From: Symbiodinium microadriaticum
Lineage: Eukaryota > Sar > Dinophyceae > Suessiales > Symbiodiniaceae
Assembly: GCA_001939145.1 (NCBI GenBank)
Contig: LSRX01001380.1
Coordinates: 1-64,000, forward strand
Direction of reading: 5' to 3'
Length of the DNA: 64,000 nucleotides
The position numbers were made by a program, and so were the translations under genes. Below the pieces are notes generated by a model. The model was not told the DNA's origin. It saw nothing but the letters and a program-made list of their open reading frames with translations, and made no database searches. Positions 46,329-57,939 of this stretch are shown piece by piece. The stretch's first letter is position 1; every line of letters starts with the position of its first letter.

Positions 46329-47957
46329 TCAATGGGTTTGTGAGAATCGTCTGGGAGGAGAGAACTGTACCGCTCTGAAAGCGGGGCTCCTGACAAGCAG
46401 CTCTGCCAATGCCTGTCCGACCCGGTGGTGTCCATCCTGAAGGCCACGGCAACTTTCTCGGTTCAGGTCCAAGTCCGGGGGGTATTCTCCCAAAGCAAAA
46501 TCTCCGCAAAATCTGGCTCGCGGCTCGAGGCCCGGAGTACCAAAGCCCCAAGCCCGCCCCGAGCACTGATGGGGGCACTGCCTGGAAAAGTCCCAAAGCT
46601 TCTCGCGCCAGGCGCTCCGCTGCCACAGCATCCTCTCACGATTTGAGAAACGAAAAGCTCTAAAGCTCTCGACCTCTTTCCCTTCAACGTGCCCGAGCCC
46701 ACGCCCAGCACCCCTTCTGTCCTCCAGGCGGAGCTGTGCGAGTGCCAAGAGGCAACTTGCGAAACCTTGCCCAACTTCCGAAGCAAAGGATGCCATTGCC
46801 TCCTTGGCAGCGCTTTCAGCCTCTTTGGTTTTTCCGAGAGCGAAATAGGCCCTGGCCAAAGACACCAGCGCCAGGCCCTCACCCACTGAAGAGCCCTTCA
46901 GCGATGCGTACTGCTCTTTGGCCTGCTTGGCCAGATCGCTAGATGACGCTGCAGTTGCATCTGATACGGAGACCAGGAGATGTGCTCTGGCAATTGCCTC
47001 CTTGATCCCACGTTTACGCTCCTTCTCAAGCAAGTCTTGTGCAGCTTTCAGCGCGGATACAGGCTTGCCAATAACAAAGGCAATCTCCTGCAAGGCGCCT
47101 AGCACAAGAATCTCGCCATCGACGTCTTTGGCATCCTTGCATGCCTTAAGCGCAGCCTCAGCTAGTCGTTGGGCTTGCCCTTGCTCGTCATTGGCAAGAT
47201 GTGCCTGCGCTGTGCAAGCATCCGCGAGCGCACATGCCACGGCCGAAGCTTTCGAAGCTCTGCAGATTGTGGCGATCTCGCAGCTGGCACGAAGCGATTC
47301 GTCTGCGTCGCTCCGCAAGAAGCTCGCCGCCATCAGGGTCTGGAGGAGGGGAACTTCATGCAACCGGCTATTCAGAGCCCGAGTGGCAGTGAGCCCCTGC
47401 TTAACCATCCTCACAGCATCTTTGGCTTGACCCAGCAGGATGTAGAAGTTCGCGAGCATGTTGCAGGCGACAGCTTCGCCGCTGTGGTCCTTCTCTTTCT
47501 CGAAGAGCGCAAGGGAAGTTTCTAAGAAGTCACCAATTGGACGCAAAGCAGACTTTGCTCCGGATGCAGCCCAAGTTTTAGCCTGCAAAGCCGCGAGGTT
47601 CAGAAGCGCTTGAGCTTCTTTGGACGAGTCTTTGGACTCGCGTGCTTTCTCCAAAGCTGCCTTGGCACCCTCTTCTCCGCCACTTCCCCAATCACTGCTT
47701 GCACTGCCGGCGGTTTTCTGCAATCGCGACTCAAGCGACAACGTCATGACCGGCAGGACTGTACCCTCTTTTGGTTCGATTGCTGTATTATAGTCACAGA
47801 GTGCCACCGACCACAGTGTGATTGAGGCTTGCTTCCATGCCTCATCAGCATCTTCAGTCTCACCGGTTTTAGCAACCAGCTCACGCCTGCTAGCTTCTGC
47901 ACGGCACTGGCCAAGTGTCTGAAAGACCTGTCGCAGCACGTCAAAGCATCCAGACAT
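46329..47957 (-). CDS. Tetratricopeptide-repeat protein (large single exon)
   Basis: A 542-codon frame from MSGCFDVLRQVFQTLGQCRA. From about residue 90 to 410 it is an almost continuous series of Ala/Leu-rich helix pairs spaced 34-42 residues, as in TPR proteins: EAQALLNLAALQAKTWAAS, GEAVACNMLANFYILLGQAK, ACALADACTAQAHLANDEQG, GEGLALVSLARAYFALGKTK, EVGQGFASCLLALAQLRLED. TPR superhelices bind partner proteins; the partner here is unknown. After LRLEDRR (about 46715) the sequence turns Arg/Trp-rich and non-helical (FRFSNRERMLWQRSAWREK), so the exon probably ends near 46715 and the rest to the TGA at 46329 is read-through into an intron. The upstream edge may likewise be an acceptor, not the true start. 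Confidence 0.7.
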   Translation of the reverse strand: MSGCFDVLRQVFQTLGQCRAEASRRELVAKTGETEDADEAWKQASITLWSVALCDYNTAIEPKEGTVLPVMTLSLESRLQKTAGSASSDWGSGGEEGAKAALEKARESKDSSKEAQALLNLAALQAKTWAASGAKSALRPIGDFLETSLALFEKEKDHSGEAVACNMLANFYILLGQAKDAVRMVKQGLTATRALNSRLHEVPLLQTLMAASFLRSDADESLRASCEIATICRASKASAVACALADACTAQAHLANDEQGQAQRLAEAALKACKDAKDVDGEILVLGALQEIAFVIGKPVSALKAAQDLLEKERKRGIKEAIARAHLLVSVSDATAASSSDLAKQAKEQYASLKGSSVGEGLALVSLARAYFALGKTKEAESAAKEAMASFASEVGQGFASCLLALAQLRLEDRRGAGRGLGHVEGKEVESFRAFRFSNRERMLWQRSAWREKLWDFSRQCPHQCSGRAWGFGTPGLEPRARFCGDFALGEYPPDLDLNRESCRGLQDGHHRVGQALAELLVRSPAFRAVQFSPPRRFSQTH

Positions 47958-48768
47958 GCATGAGATACTTCACCAACGACGCGCAAAATAATCATTACCT
48001 GTCTCCGGGGGGTTCTTTCTGATCGCAACACCCCTGTTCGTTGGTGCGTCACTGGATGTTCCCTTGGACAGACCCCTGCAAGACGGGAGCGGACCGACAT
48101 CATTCCTGGCCCCAATCCCTAAGCACTTCCCTGCATCGAAACTGCAGAAAGAACGAAGAAAACAATAATATACCACATGAGGGAAAGCATGCCAATTAGG
48201 TTAGGACTTAGGCGGCTTCCTTGCCGGACAGTAAGGACAGTACGAGATCTGAGCGCTGGGCCTTTCCGGCATCCGCGCTCACCCAAAGCGGGCCCATCGC
48301 TACGAGCACCGGGTCACCGAAGTGTTTGCTTCCTCTTCTCGCTTCGGATCCCGGCGATCCCCGACAATCCCCGCTTCTCACGATCTCCACCGCCAAGGCT
48401 TTGCTAGCATTTACATGGTGCAACCCCGTTTGCCTAATGAGCCAGGCCCGACAGAGCAGCCGTGCAGCATGGAAATGCGACTTGTGATCCTCTGCTACCC
48501 GGATGACTCAGCTCCTGTTGGCTCAAAGTCGCCTTTTTTGCCACGCAGGCTCTGCGCTGACCACGAGCTGAAGGGATGCATGCCTGTTTTTCGGCGGCTT
48601 CTCGGCCTGCTGTCGTCTTGTCGTAGGAGTTCACCAGGTCCAGCGCACTCGGGTCGGATGGGCTTCGCGCCGGGTTTGATGGAGCCGAATGCGCATCCGT
48701 GGTAGAACTGGCTTCGATCAATCTGCGAGAACTTTTCCGATCGGGAAGAGCAGGGGGGTTTGCGGAAT

Positions 48769-49467
48769 CTACTTGCGCCGACCCTTCTTTCCACGATGAC
48801 GCACGCCTGCTGGCGATGTTGGGGCTGGGCTCGGATTGCCAGCTGACGAGGCTGCAGTACTGGGACTGCCAAGAACGTGTGCGGGCGCTTCCACTTCGGG
48901 CTGCGCGGGTTGACTCGGTTGACTTTGTTGGGGCTGGTCCGCTTCAGGCACTGTGCTACTTGGGGCCTGTGAGGAGCAGCTTGCTACGCTAGTCCTTCTG
49001 GAGTTGGACGGCTCGACTTGGCCAGGAACAGGCTGGATGTCAGGCAGCTGTTGCTGCTGCTGCTGCATATCACCAGCAGCTTGCGCAGCAGAGTCGTTTG
49101 GTGTGGTGTGCCTCACGTCGCAGACACTTGGACGGCACTACGTATGTTGTGGCTGTCGAGAAACATCTGCTTCTGGAAGCCAGCCTGGAGGCTTTGGAAG
49201 TCAGGCACCTGCAACCACAGCTGCCTGCTTTTACGACATGCTGCAATCCTGAGTCCAAAACTTGAGTAACCACATCGGCATGTTCCACAGCGCAGTTGTC
49301 ATCCCTGACATCCTCCGCTTCACAAGCGACCTCACTTGCAGCCGTCGTCCAGTTGAGAGTGGAAAAATCGATGATGGAAAAATCGATGACGGCTTAGGTT
49401 GAAGCAGGAGCCGACACAAGCGTGCCGTCAGACGCTCCAGCAGCGGCTGCACTACCTGGGGGCTCAT
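48769..49467 (-). CDS. Gln/Pro/Ser-rich protein in short exons (unknown)
   Basis: Candidate exons on the minus strand: MSPQVVQPLLERLTARL from 49467; TTAASEVACEAEDVRDDNCA to VVTQVLDS (about 49345-49255), which ends at CAG|GATT, a possible GA donor; then after GGTTGCAG, VPDFQSLQAGFQKQMFLDSH; and a Q6 tract with QPQQSQPSQPAQPEVEAP, ending KKGRRK and a stop at 48769. The parts are coding-like but lie in different frames, and not all introns can be placed. Low-complexity tails of this kind are common in regulators, but no function is assigned. Confidence 0.4.
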
Positions 49468-49821
49468 GGCACATCGTTTTACGTTGAAGAGTTGTAGCTC
49501 AACACCACACCGAAACCAACACTAACGAATGCACTGCTGTAGTCCCGTGCAACACACGCAAACGCTCGAAAAGGCATCCGTATGCAAGGCCGAGCGACTC
49601 GTCTCAAGATGGTCTCACTGGCCACCATGAGCAAGGCAAACACGACGGGAGTGAACAACCTATCTTCCCATGTTCTCTGACTCTACTCACATTCGCAACT
49701 TCCCAGACCTGAGCCCAACTCCAACGAAGGGGAGCTGCACCAGCGCAGACCACAGCATCGCCACAGCCCAGAATGCGAGCTTCCTCCAAGACTTGCGCTC
49801 CAGTCTCAGCCAGACTCAGCC

Positions 49822-49886
49822 CTCTTCCGAGTCCTTGCCAGCAGAGTCTCGCCGGCATCAGCAGCCAAGGTGTCTGCGGTATCCAT
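49822..49886 (-). CDS. Short first exon candidate
   Basis: After GGGTCTTTGCAG the minus strand reads ATG (49886) and MDTADTLAADAGETLLARTR, ending at a GC donor (AAGAGG|GCTGAG). It could belong with the exons at 48.8-49.5 kb. It is too short to identify. Confidence 0.3.
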
Positions 49887-50152
49887 TGCTGCAAAGACCC
49901 AGATTAGCGCTGTGAGAGCTCCTGAGCTTGCCCCTATACCGCGGCAGCGAAGGCAGACTTACATGTACTTGCATGTGCTTGCCTTACCCGGGGTCACGGC
50001 TGTTGGTAACGCTGACCAGCCGATAGAACAGCGCTACCTGGCTCAGATGTCCCAAAAATAGTGTGAGCACCAGACCCAACCATGCTCACAAACACCCGAA
50101 AATGAAGCGCCGGGAAACTGATGCCACCAGCATAACCGAGGCAGCTGCGCCC

Positions 50153-50878
50153 TCAGATAATGCTGTCTCGCCCTTGCACTCCTAACACCTCTGTCAGTGC
50201 CCTAACATTTGCTGACAGGAAGCGGCTGCCAATATGCGCCAGCCACGCCTGAAGATGCTTTGAAACCTGGGTCATGACTGAAATGGAAGCGAGCCAGCCG
50301 TGACTGTGCCATGCCGGTTGAGTAAGTTGAGCAGTGCCTTGGGGTTCAAGCGGCGTGCCCACCCGAGTACTGCGCTGGGCCGTGACTGCACCGCAGAAAG
50401 TACCCTAAGTCGGGCAGGCGAAGCTCGAAGTAAGCATACCAGCATACACCTAGGCTACTGTGCGCTTCATGAGGAGGATTGGTGTACTTGGCATTTTTCT
50501 GTACTCTGATGAAACCGCTTGCTGCCACGAGTGGCAGGAGGGGTGGGATCTGCACACCAGTGGATCGCGCCTGTTCCCATGAATCTGAACCCTGAAGGGG
50601 TGGGTCACGGGAGAAGAAAATCCGTGGTGAAACAACCCAGCCAGCAGGCAAAAGGTACCAGTGCCAGACGAAACTCGAAAGAAGTCCTGAAACTCGAGAA
50701 GCAAAATACATGCACAGAGACGGTGGGACGTGTCAAGCCAACTGATGTCACGCAGCTCTCAAACACAATTGCTGATGGCCCAAATGTTCACGAAGTCTGG
50801 GTTCTTCGCAGTACTGTCAGGAGCTGTTGCTTGGAAGACCACCGAGCCTATCGTGGGAGCAGACAGCACAGGCATTTT
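50153..50878 (-). CDS. Two exons of an unidentified gene (3' end)
   Basis: Exon 50878-50767 follows TTTGGCGCAG and reads MPVLSAPTIGSVVFQATAPD, then TAKNPDFVNIWAISN before a GT donor. Exon 50277-50153 follows CTTCCATTTCAG and reads VSKHLQAWLAHIGSRFLSAN, VRALTEVLGVQGRDSII, then stop. Both have strong coding character on the minus strand only. Whether they belong to one gene is inferred from strand and spacing. No family recognised. Confidence 0.45.
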
Positions 50879-52094
50879 CTGCGCCAAAGCTATGACACGG
50901 GAACAATCAAGAACTGTGACAGCATTCACAAACATTTAACCTCCCACCACCCACCAATGATCTCATGAAAGCAATGAAACCGAAAGAATCCCACTCGTCG
51001 AGCGATGCAACTCGTTACACCTGTCGCATGAACCAAAGGGCTCAGAGGGGCTTGGATTGGCTCGACCCCGTGCCTTTAAGAGCTTTTCTAGCAAAGGCAC
51101 GCCAGGAACATGTTAGCGGTGGACGGCACTGGCACGCCCTCGCTTCCACCTGGCTGTGGAATATCGGAAGGCTGCTTGGTAAAGTGCTTGGTGGTGCCTC
51201 GCAGCATGTTTAGAATCTGAAGTCCGTGAACTCCCAGGAGGCCCGGAAGGATCTCCAGCCTTGGCCGACAATGCTTTTCTGTAGAAAAAACAGCACGGTT
51301 TCATCCTCAGCCCAACACAACCGGCAGCGTCCAAGTGTGCATCGCCTGGAGCCGTAGTTCTCGAAACAGCACATAGACACACAGACCCTGACATAAATAA
51401 ACAGTTACACACGACCTGCCCCCTGCCCTCGCGGCCCGTCTTCCAAAGCACTGCAACTCAGGCGGCCGTGGCGCAGGACAGCGAGCTGAATACGGCTCCC
51501 CTTCCACACCAGAAGCCAAAGCCTTGGCTTGAATTAATACTCACGACTTGCTGAGCAAACGCACGGCGCTCTCGGCGTCTGACACATACACTATGAGAGC
51601 TCTCCTCAACTGCGATTGCACTTCAGCCACCTGCAGACCCAAAGGATGAAAGCTGCCAAGGAAGCCATAGACCAGCCTGCTTGACACCGAGAACTTGCAG
51701 CTCCAGCAGGGAAGGCAATCCTGACATCAGCACATGCCCGCGAAGCAATTGCCCACTGCACCGATCTGCTCCTGCCTTGCTCAAGGAGCTGAAGGAGTGG
51801 CCAGGAAGCCCAATAAGAAAGCCATAGCCTCAGCGAACAAGAAACCTTCAGACACAGCACAGCTGCGCAGCTGCTCAGCTGGTCTGGTCGAGACTTCGGC
51901 CGAAGCGAACTCGGCGAGGCCTCTGCAGGAGGTTGCAGAGCAGTGCGGAGCAGTGCAGAGCAGCAACACTGGCGAACACTGCTTCTGGCTGCGGGCAAAG
52001 CTGCAACTGGTCTAGCAGCAGGCGTGTCGACGGCACCCCTGCACGCATGAAAGCTCGTGGTGACTACCATCGGATCTGCCTCACTCAGCACCTC

Positions 52095-52295
52095 CTATGG
52101 CTTCGTCTTCGCGGCCGCATTGCAGTCGAAGCGGCCTGAAGCACTGAGGAAAGGGAAGCCGACAATATGAAAAGCCGGCATAACTGAGTCTTCACCGCTC
52201 CCATCCTTCACGGAAGCTGCAACTGGGCTCGGCCAATCGTAAAACCAGGCCTTGGCCTTCAACCCGGGAAATCCGTAGCCGATGACAGTCTTCAC
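52095..52295 (-). CDS. Exon of unidentified gene
   Basis: The minus frame reads VKTVIGYGFPGLKAKAWFYD, WPSPVAASVKDGSGEDSVMP and AFHIVGFPFLSASGRFDCNA, with good amino-acid balance, ending at a TAG at 52095. The alternating hydrophobic pattern suggests a beta-rich fold. No match recognised; the limits are those of the open frame. Confidence 0.4.
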   Translation of the reverse strand: MKTVIGYGFPGLKAKAWFYDWPSPVAASVKDGSGEDSVMPAFHIVGFPFLSASGRFDCNAAAKTKP

Positions 52296-52749
52296 TCGCG
52301 ACTCCGTGCAAACGAGCTAGTTTCGGCATACCTTCTCCAAAAGGTTTGGCGACAATTGTCGTAATTCCTTGTCTTTGTTTTGCGTGCCTTCGCCTGCGGA
52401 CTCACACATGTACATGCTTGTTATGCACGACTGTTGCTGAAGTCCATCATTGAATTCATTGGCTACAGCTATGGGCGACATCTCTAGGCTTTTCATGTAC
52501 GAACTACCCACCCTCCAGCTCATGGGACGTGACACTCCTAATTAAGATGCAAATGCGCACACGCTCTGTTGTTCGTGAGATGCACAAATGCTGACAGTCT
52601 TTCCTGGCCTAGCAAGGAACTACAAACTTCCTGGAGGCGATTGGGGCGGCGGTGGGCTCAAACAAAAGCCTACAGCAAACCTACCCAGAGCCGGAGCCAC
52701 AAGCTGCGACTATACAAATGCTTCGCACACTTATGGTACATTCCGATAC

Positions 52750-52995
52750 CAGATGCTTAAGGTGCTGCGCTTCGCACTGTCCAGCAGAACATCGCGCCTC
52801 CAAGGTCCCCATGCTGTTGGCTTCGCCCAGAGCTCTCCAGGGCAGCGCAGGATGCCCCTGAACATCCTGCACACACGCGACTTTGTCCCCATCCTCGACT
52901 TTGCCGTCCTCGATTGCTGTCGCTGAGGCCGTGCCAGCCCCTCTGTCGAAGAGTGGCTGCCAGCCGAGGGCAACCAGTGAGCCCATGGTTGGCAC
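52750..52995 (-). CDS. Internal exon of unidentified gene (82 codons)
   Basis: Bounded by GTGTCCAG|GTGCCA and CATCTG|GTATCGG, exactly 246 nt with no stop: VPTMGSLVALGWQPLFDRGA, TAIEDGKVEDGDKVACVQDV and GEANSMGTLEARCSAGQCEA. Both splice sites are canonical and the phase is 0-0. No family recognised. Confidence 0.45.
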
Positions 52996-55169
52996 CTGGA
53001 CACAATGTTGATGTGGTTCAGACACTTGTTCACTTGACCAAAGTACATGTTGCAGGTCGTCAGGACACTTTTCCATCCAATAATGCATTTGGTGCCTCGT
53101 CCCGTCAGGGGTACAGCCTTTTCTTGCACAGCTTCCTTGCCTTCTGGACCACTCGTGATTACGGTGCTGTTGTGTATCGAAGAATGATTCAATGATACTT
53201 TACAGCGTCGACGGATGTGAACGAAATCTGGCTGGTTGTTGTAGCCATGTCGAGGGGGAAAGGCCTAGAGTTCTGCGGTCATGTCAGTGTTGCGCCATTC
53301 GCATGCTGAGGGGAGGATATCAGCCTCTTCCCAGATCTGGGCATGTGTTCAGAGAGCACGTCTTTATATGTGATGTGTCCATCTCGTCTAACGAGGCTGA
53401 CAGAAAGACGCTTTGACCATGTCGTCACATTGGACTGCGACTTGCTCATGCTAATCTTGGGAAAGGCTTCCCAGGTAGGTGCACCACGTGAGTCCGCCTA
53501 CTCGATTTAAGTCTTAAAAAAGCATGATTTGCAATTGTCAACGGTATAGGGGCAGCGCAACCCTAAGGCCCAAAGATAGATAGTTGCTTCCGACCGTGCG
53601 ATCACCGACAACCGACACGAACTACGGCCATGCCCTTGGGCTTCAAGCCGGCTTAGCTTGGCGCTGTTGTGAGCACATGGGTCAGCAAGACGTTCAGCCA
53701 CCAGATAGAGACACGTCCTTGCACTCCATCTTCATTGCACAAGCGATGAATTAAATTCCCAGAGCTTCTCGTCCTGTGGAGAACCAAAGCAAAGGGCATG
53801 CCATGACAAAGGAGCCGTGGAACAAAACAGACCTGAGGCAGGATGAGATGCCTTGGCGGCTGTCGGCTTGGCTGACAGTGAGACATGCGCTGGCGAGAAC
53901 GATCCTGGAACGAGCTGGCATCACAGCACAGCGGATCTTCCCTTTGCCTTCGAGCCATGGAGATCTCTGGGCGCAGTGCTTGATTGCTTTGCGCAAACCT
54001 TCCTTTCTTCGACGGCAAGCTCTGACAATCCTGCAAGGCACAACAGCCCGGTGCGGCCCGGTGGGTGCTGGTCTCCCACTCCTCACCTGGACTCAAGGTC
54101 TCAACCGCTTGCATGGCTCCTCCCGACAACCAGGGCTGTCAGGTACAGACCCACCGGCACGCCGACCAGTACCTGTGGTCTCAGCCAGTCTCAGTGCAAA
54201 ACATCGCCGTCCTGTCGGCGCACAAGCCGAGCTGGCAAGCTGAGGGCATTCCAGGCACTGCGAGAGTGCCTGCGACCCGAAAGCTTTGAGAACCGCCCAA
54301 TGTCTTTGCAGAAAGCGTGGGCAATCTATGTCCACACATGTCCACACAATGCCGCGCCTCCACAGATCCGCAACGAATGGAAGAAAAACTATAATCCATG
54401 CCTCGCTCCAACGGACACTGCTCGCGTGCAGGGGAAGGAAACGACACCTCCACCATCACAACAGACTTCTGCGCAACCTCATGCGTAGCCTGGCAGCACC
54501 CGAAACGCAGCGATGCGTGGTGACTGACGGAAAGCACAAGTGCCTGCAGTGCCACAAGCGCGCGCTTCCTTGTCACATCCAGGGCACCAAAGCCCTGGAT
54601 TGAAACCTCGTGGGCGTCTGACCGCAGAGGGTTAGCGGCTTGGCACCGCAGGGATGTATGGACCTGCACAGCAAGCCACGTCGCCCAAGCGACCGCCGCC
54701 GCTGCACTGCTCCGAGGCCTCCACAGAAACTCGCTGAGGTGTGCGATGTACGTCATGTACGTGTGCGGATCGTATCTTCTGTCCTACAATGGCTGGGTGT
54801 GAGAGCATCGTCAAAACACGGCCCGTTTCTTCCTGCAGCCTGCAGCCCCCCCGTTTTACCTGCATCTCCAGTCTGCAAACGTCTGCAAGATGTCTGCAAG
54901 ATTGCTGCTTGATGCCAGTCCAAGGCCTCATAAAGCCTCCCCAATCCACATGGCCCAGCCCACACCAACCTTCGCACGACAACAACGTACAGCACCCAGG
55001 CAGGGCCGGAGCCCACCACCAACCTTCGGCGAAGACTTGCAAAGACACACTGACACACAGCCTGTTGTTTTAAGAAGAATTCCAGGGCGCCCCGGCCAGG
55101 CGATTACCTCTGGCCATTCCTGGCACCAGCTCTACGAGGACATTCCCCCTTTATCGACTTTATCTCTGT

Positions 55170-55247
55170 GTCACGGCCTCCTCCAAGAGCGACAAGAGGT
55201 CCTTCGCAAGATCTGCAATCTTCCTCCAGTCGACCTCAGACTCAGGC
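55170..55247 (-). CDS. Short helical exon candidate
   Basis: The minus frame reads SEVDWRKIADLAKDLLSLLE then EAV, a strongly amphipathic helix, following GCAATTGCCTGAG. It lies about 640 bp downstream of the coiled-coil gene's last exon and could be a further exon of it. The plus strand here also has a 245-codon frame (54890-55627), without motifs. Confidence 0.3.
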
Positions 55248-55885
55248 AATTGCCCACTCAAGAAGCTATGCAACAGAAAAGACAGCCGACAAGGCGTCTG
55301 CATGGCTGCGCACTGGCATTCTCTCGTGGAAGGCGAACCCATCGAGCTCGCCTTGACTTTGCTGGAGCAGAGTCCCAGTCCGGCGAGGGCCCAAGAGGAG
55401 TCAATCAGTCTATTGTCCGAGTCGACCTACCTGTTGCTGCCTTTCACGACACTCTCTTTGCTATGTCTGCATTCGCCTACACAAAAAGAGGCAAGGCATT
55501 TGGGTATGTACCTCTTGTGTTAACATGTCAAGCTTGCCTGTGGCTGCCACCTGGTGTCGACCCAGGGAGCTCTAGAAGCTTGACTCTGAATGACTCTGTT
55601 GACTCTATGACAGACTTGGATTTTTAACCACAGGTCACGCCTTCCCTTCTCCCTCGAAATCCTGGGAGCCATCTTCGGAAAGATCCATCAGCAAGACAGA
55701 CCATCAAGGCCAGAACACACGTGCAGAAAGCCTGCTAGAAAGCAGGAGCGTGTCTTTCATCACTACTGGCGCATGGTGGCTACCGAACCGCTTATGCCTC
55801 CGGCATTAGCCAGCTCGAAGATCTCTCTGCACTCGTAAGCGATCTCGCTGACCAGGCCAACTGAGTGAGTTGCTTAATCTCCTAA

Positions 55886-57912
55886 CTACACGTGAATTGG
55901 GCCCAGCTTTGTCTCAGCTTGCTGGAATGCCTGCAGCACCTGGGCTTGTTGCAACGAGCAGGTTGGCGCAATCGCCGGAGATGACGCCTTCGTGTCCAAA
56001 CCTGAAGCCTTCAGCTTCTCCAAGGTTTCAGCCGCCTGCAGCGGATCAAGCGGACTCGACAGCAATTCGACCTTTCGTCGTCTGCGAGCCGCTTGCTTCG
56101 TGCACCTGTAGCGCAAGAGTTTTTTCGCCATCGCCTTGTTCGCAAGGAGCTCCGTCTCAGGCTTCTTCATTGCCATCTTCAACAGCCCAGCCGCCTTCAC
56201 AACGCCATCTCACCAATACTTCTGGATAATCGGATAACAAGCTAGGCGCGTGCCTTTCCCTGTAGGTTACCGCCTCGAGCAGATGCTAACTCAGCCTTAG
56301 CCAGCTGCCGTGCACAGGGAATCTGCCACCAATAAGCCAAAACAAGCCTCTTGCCAAATCAACGCTGTCTGCGGCCAAGTTATCCTGCGTTTCGACGGGC
56401 AACATACACCATGTTGCATCAAGCGCTTGATGACCCCGACAAGCAGAAATCAGCAGCTTGCCTTGGCTGCCTCTAGCTGCTTCTCGACTGCTGCGACTTT
56501 TTCTGGCAAGTCCTATCAGCACCGTCACTCTACGTTATCTGCATCTGCCTGCAGAGCTCACGAGTCTGTCTTGCTTGGTCTACGCTGTCCCAGCTTCAAG
56601 AATGATCCAAATATGTAGCGGCAAATTTGGACTGCAAAGGCAGTCGAGGCCTTGAGCATTTTCCCGAAAAAAGAGCACTGCCATGGCTCGGCTTGTCCTT
56701 CACACCCTTCGCCTCCAAAGTCTGTTTTGCTTTGTTCAGAAGGACCGCCGCCTTCATCTTCATCTCCTCGCAGGCCAACAAGGTGTATGCTCACGATGGC
56801 TCAAAACACGGCGACCAAACCATGCAAGAGCACCCAAGAATGTAGGTTGCATTAAGACAGGCGCGGGACACGCGGGTGTGACTTCCGCATGTCTCCTAAT
56901 TAGTAGGACAACATGCTCGAGGACACAGCTTTCGGCACAACAGCAACGGCTTAGCAGCGACTCTGTACAAGGGGACAGCTCTTCTGATGATGCCCTAGTA
57001 AGAGCCCAAGTAATCTTAATTAGTCACTTACGCGCTCTTGCGCCCGCCACTGCGCCTGAACGACTCCCATTGGCCACGTCTTTTGTAACAAGTCAAGACC
57101 TGGGTACTGAGATCAACCTTGCGTATATGTTTCATGACCGCTTTTGTGCACAACGTTCGAAAGTGCACTGAATTGCTGTTGACGAACTGGCGGGCGCTGA
57201 GAGTGTGGATTGGCAATGTACTTGTATTTCCCGTTGCAATCTCGCGTATAACAAACTGAAGTAAGCCCTGCTGTCTCCCAGCATCCTAAGCAGGCAAGAC
57301 GGGACAACCTTCCAGCTGGGGACATTCTTGTGCTGCCAACTCGCTTGACGTAATCGCTTGCTGGGTCTTGTTTCGAGTTTGGTTTGGCTCTAACCCAGCC
57401 ACCAGAGATCTTTTGAACCACATCATGTCTTTACAGCTCCTCCTCCTCCTGCTACGGGTACTTGGCAACCCGATCTGCAATTTCCCTCCTCGTCGGCATT
57501 CTGGTCCCAAAGCTCCTTCAACTTGCCCATGAAGTCCTGAATCTGCACGAATCAGCAGCCTATCCGCAGTAAACCCCACTAATGCTCGGGCATTGGCGGC
57601 TGCTCCCTCTTTGAGCTCGTGTGTATCTTGATGCTCAAACCTTGGGATAAGCCGGCCAAGTTCCCTGACGATTTCCACAAACACAAACTTAGAGGGCAGG
57701 AACTTTCAACGTGCTAGGCAAATAGCGCCATTTTGGCCTTGAGCGCCAATTTTGCTGCTTCGGATTTGAGTTCTGCCTTGGATGGACTGTATCTGGAAGC
57801 TCACATCAGACGAAAACTGCCAAGAGCATCCGAGGTGCACCCTCTTTGGAAGTGATGGCGCTCTTGGCCCAACCCAAAGCATCTTGCATGGGGGCGGCGT
57901 TGAATTCTGCCT
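55886..57912 (-). CDS. Ala/Lys-rich coiled-coil protein split into small exons
   Basis: Candidate exons in order on the minus strand: AEFNAAPMQDALGWAKSAIT (57912-57815, after GCTTCAG); AELKSEAAKLALKAKMALFA (57776-57718); MFVEIVRELGRLIPRFEHQD and ARALVGFTADRLL (57684-57555); DFMGKLKELWDQNADEEG (about 57541-57488); MKMKAAVLLNKAKQTLEAKG (56775-56640); DLPEKVAAVEKQLEAAK (about 56508-56460) ending at a GC donor (CAAG|GCAAGC); KAMAKKLLRYRCTKQAARRR and PLQAAETLEKLKASGLD (56200-55886). All are helical and share Ala/Lys/Glu composition, so one coiled-coil gene is the simplest reading. Exon joins were not phase-checked throughout. Similar composition is seen in cytoskeletal or centrosomal proteins, but no function is claimed. 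Confidence 0.5.
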
Positions 57913-57939
57913 GAAGCAAGTTCCACTAACCGGAACCAT

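Noticed and set aside
54890-55627. 245-codon plus-strand ORF
   Set aside because: Runs against all supported genes, has no motif, and a better helical exon lies on the minus strand within it.
57715-57740. GCCATTTTGGC... resembling part of the dinoflagellate spliced leader
   Set aside because: Only 11 bases agree with GCCATTTTGGCTCAAG; the rest diverges and the stretch lies inside a coding-like exon.
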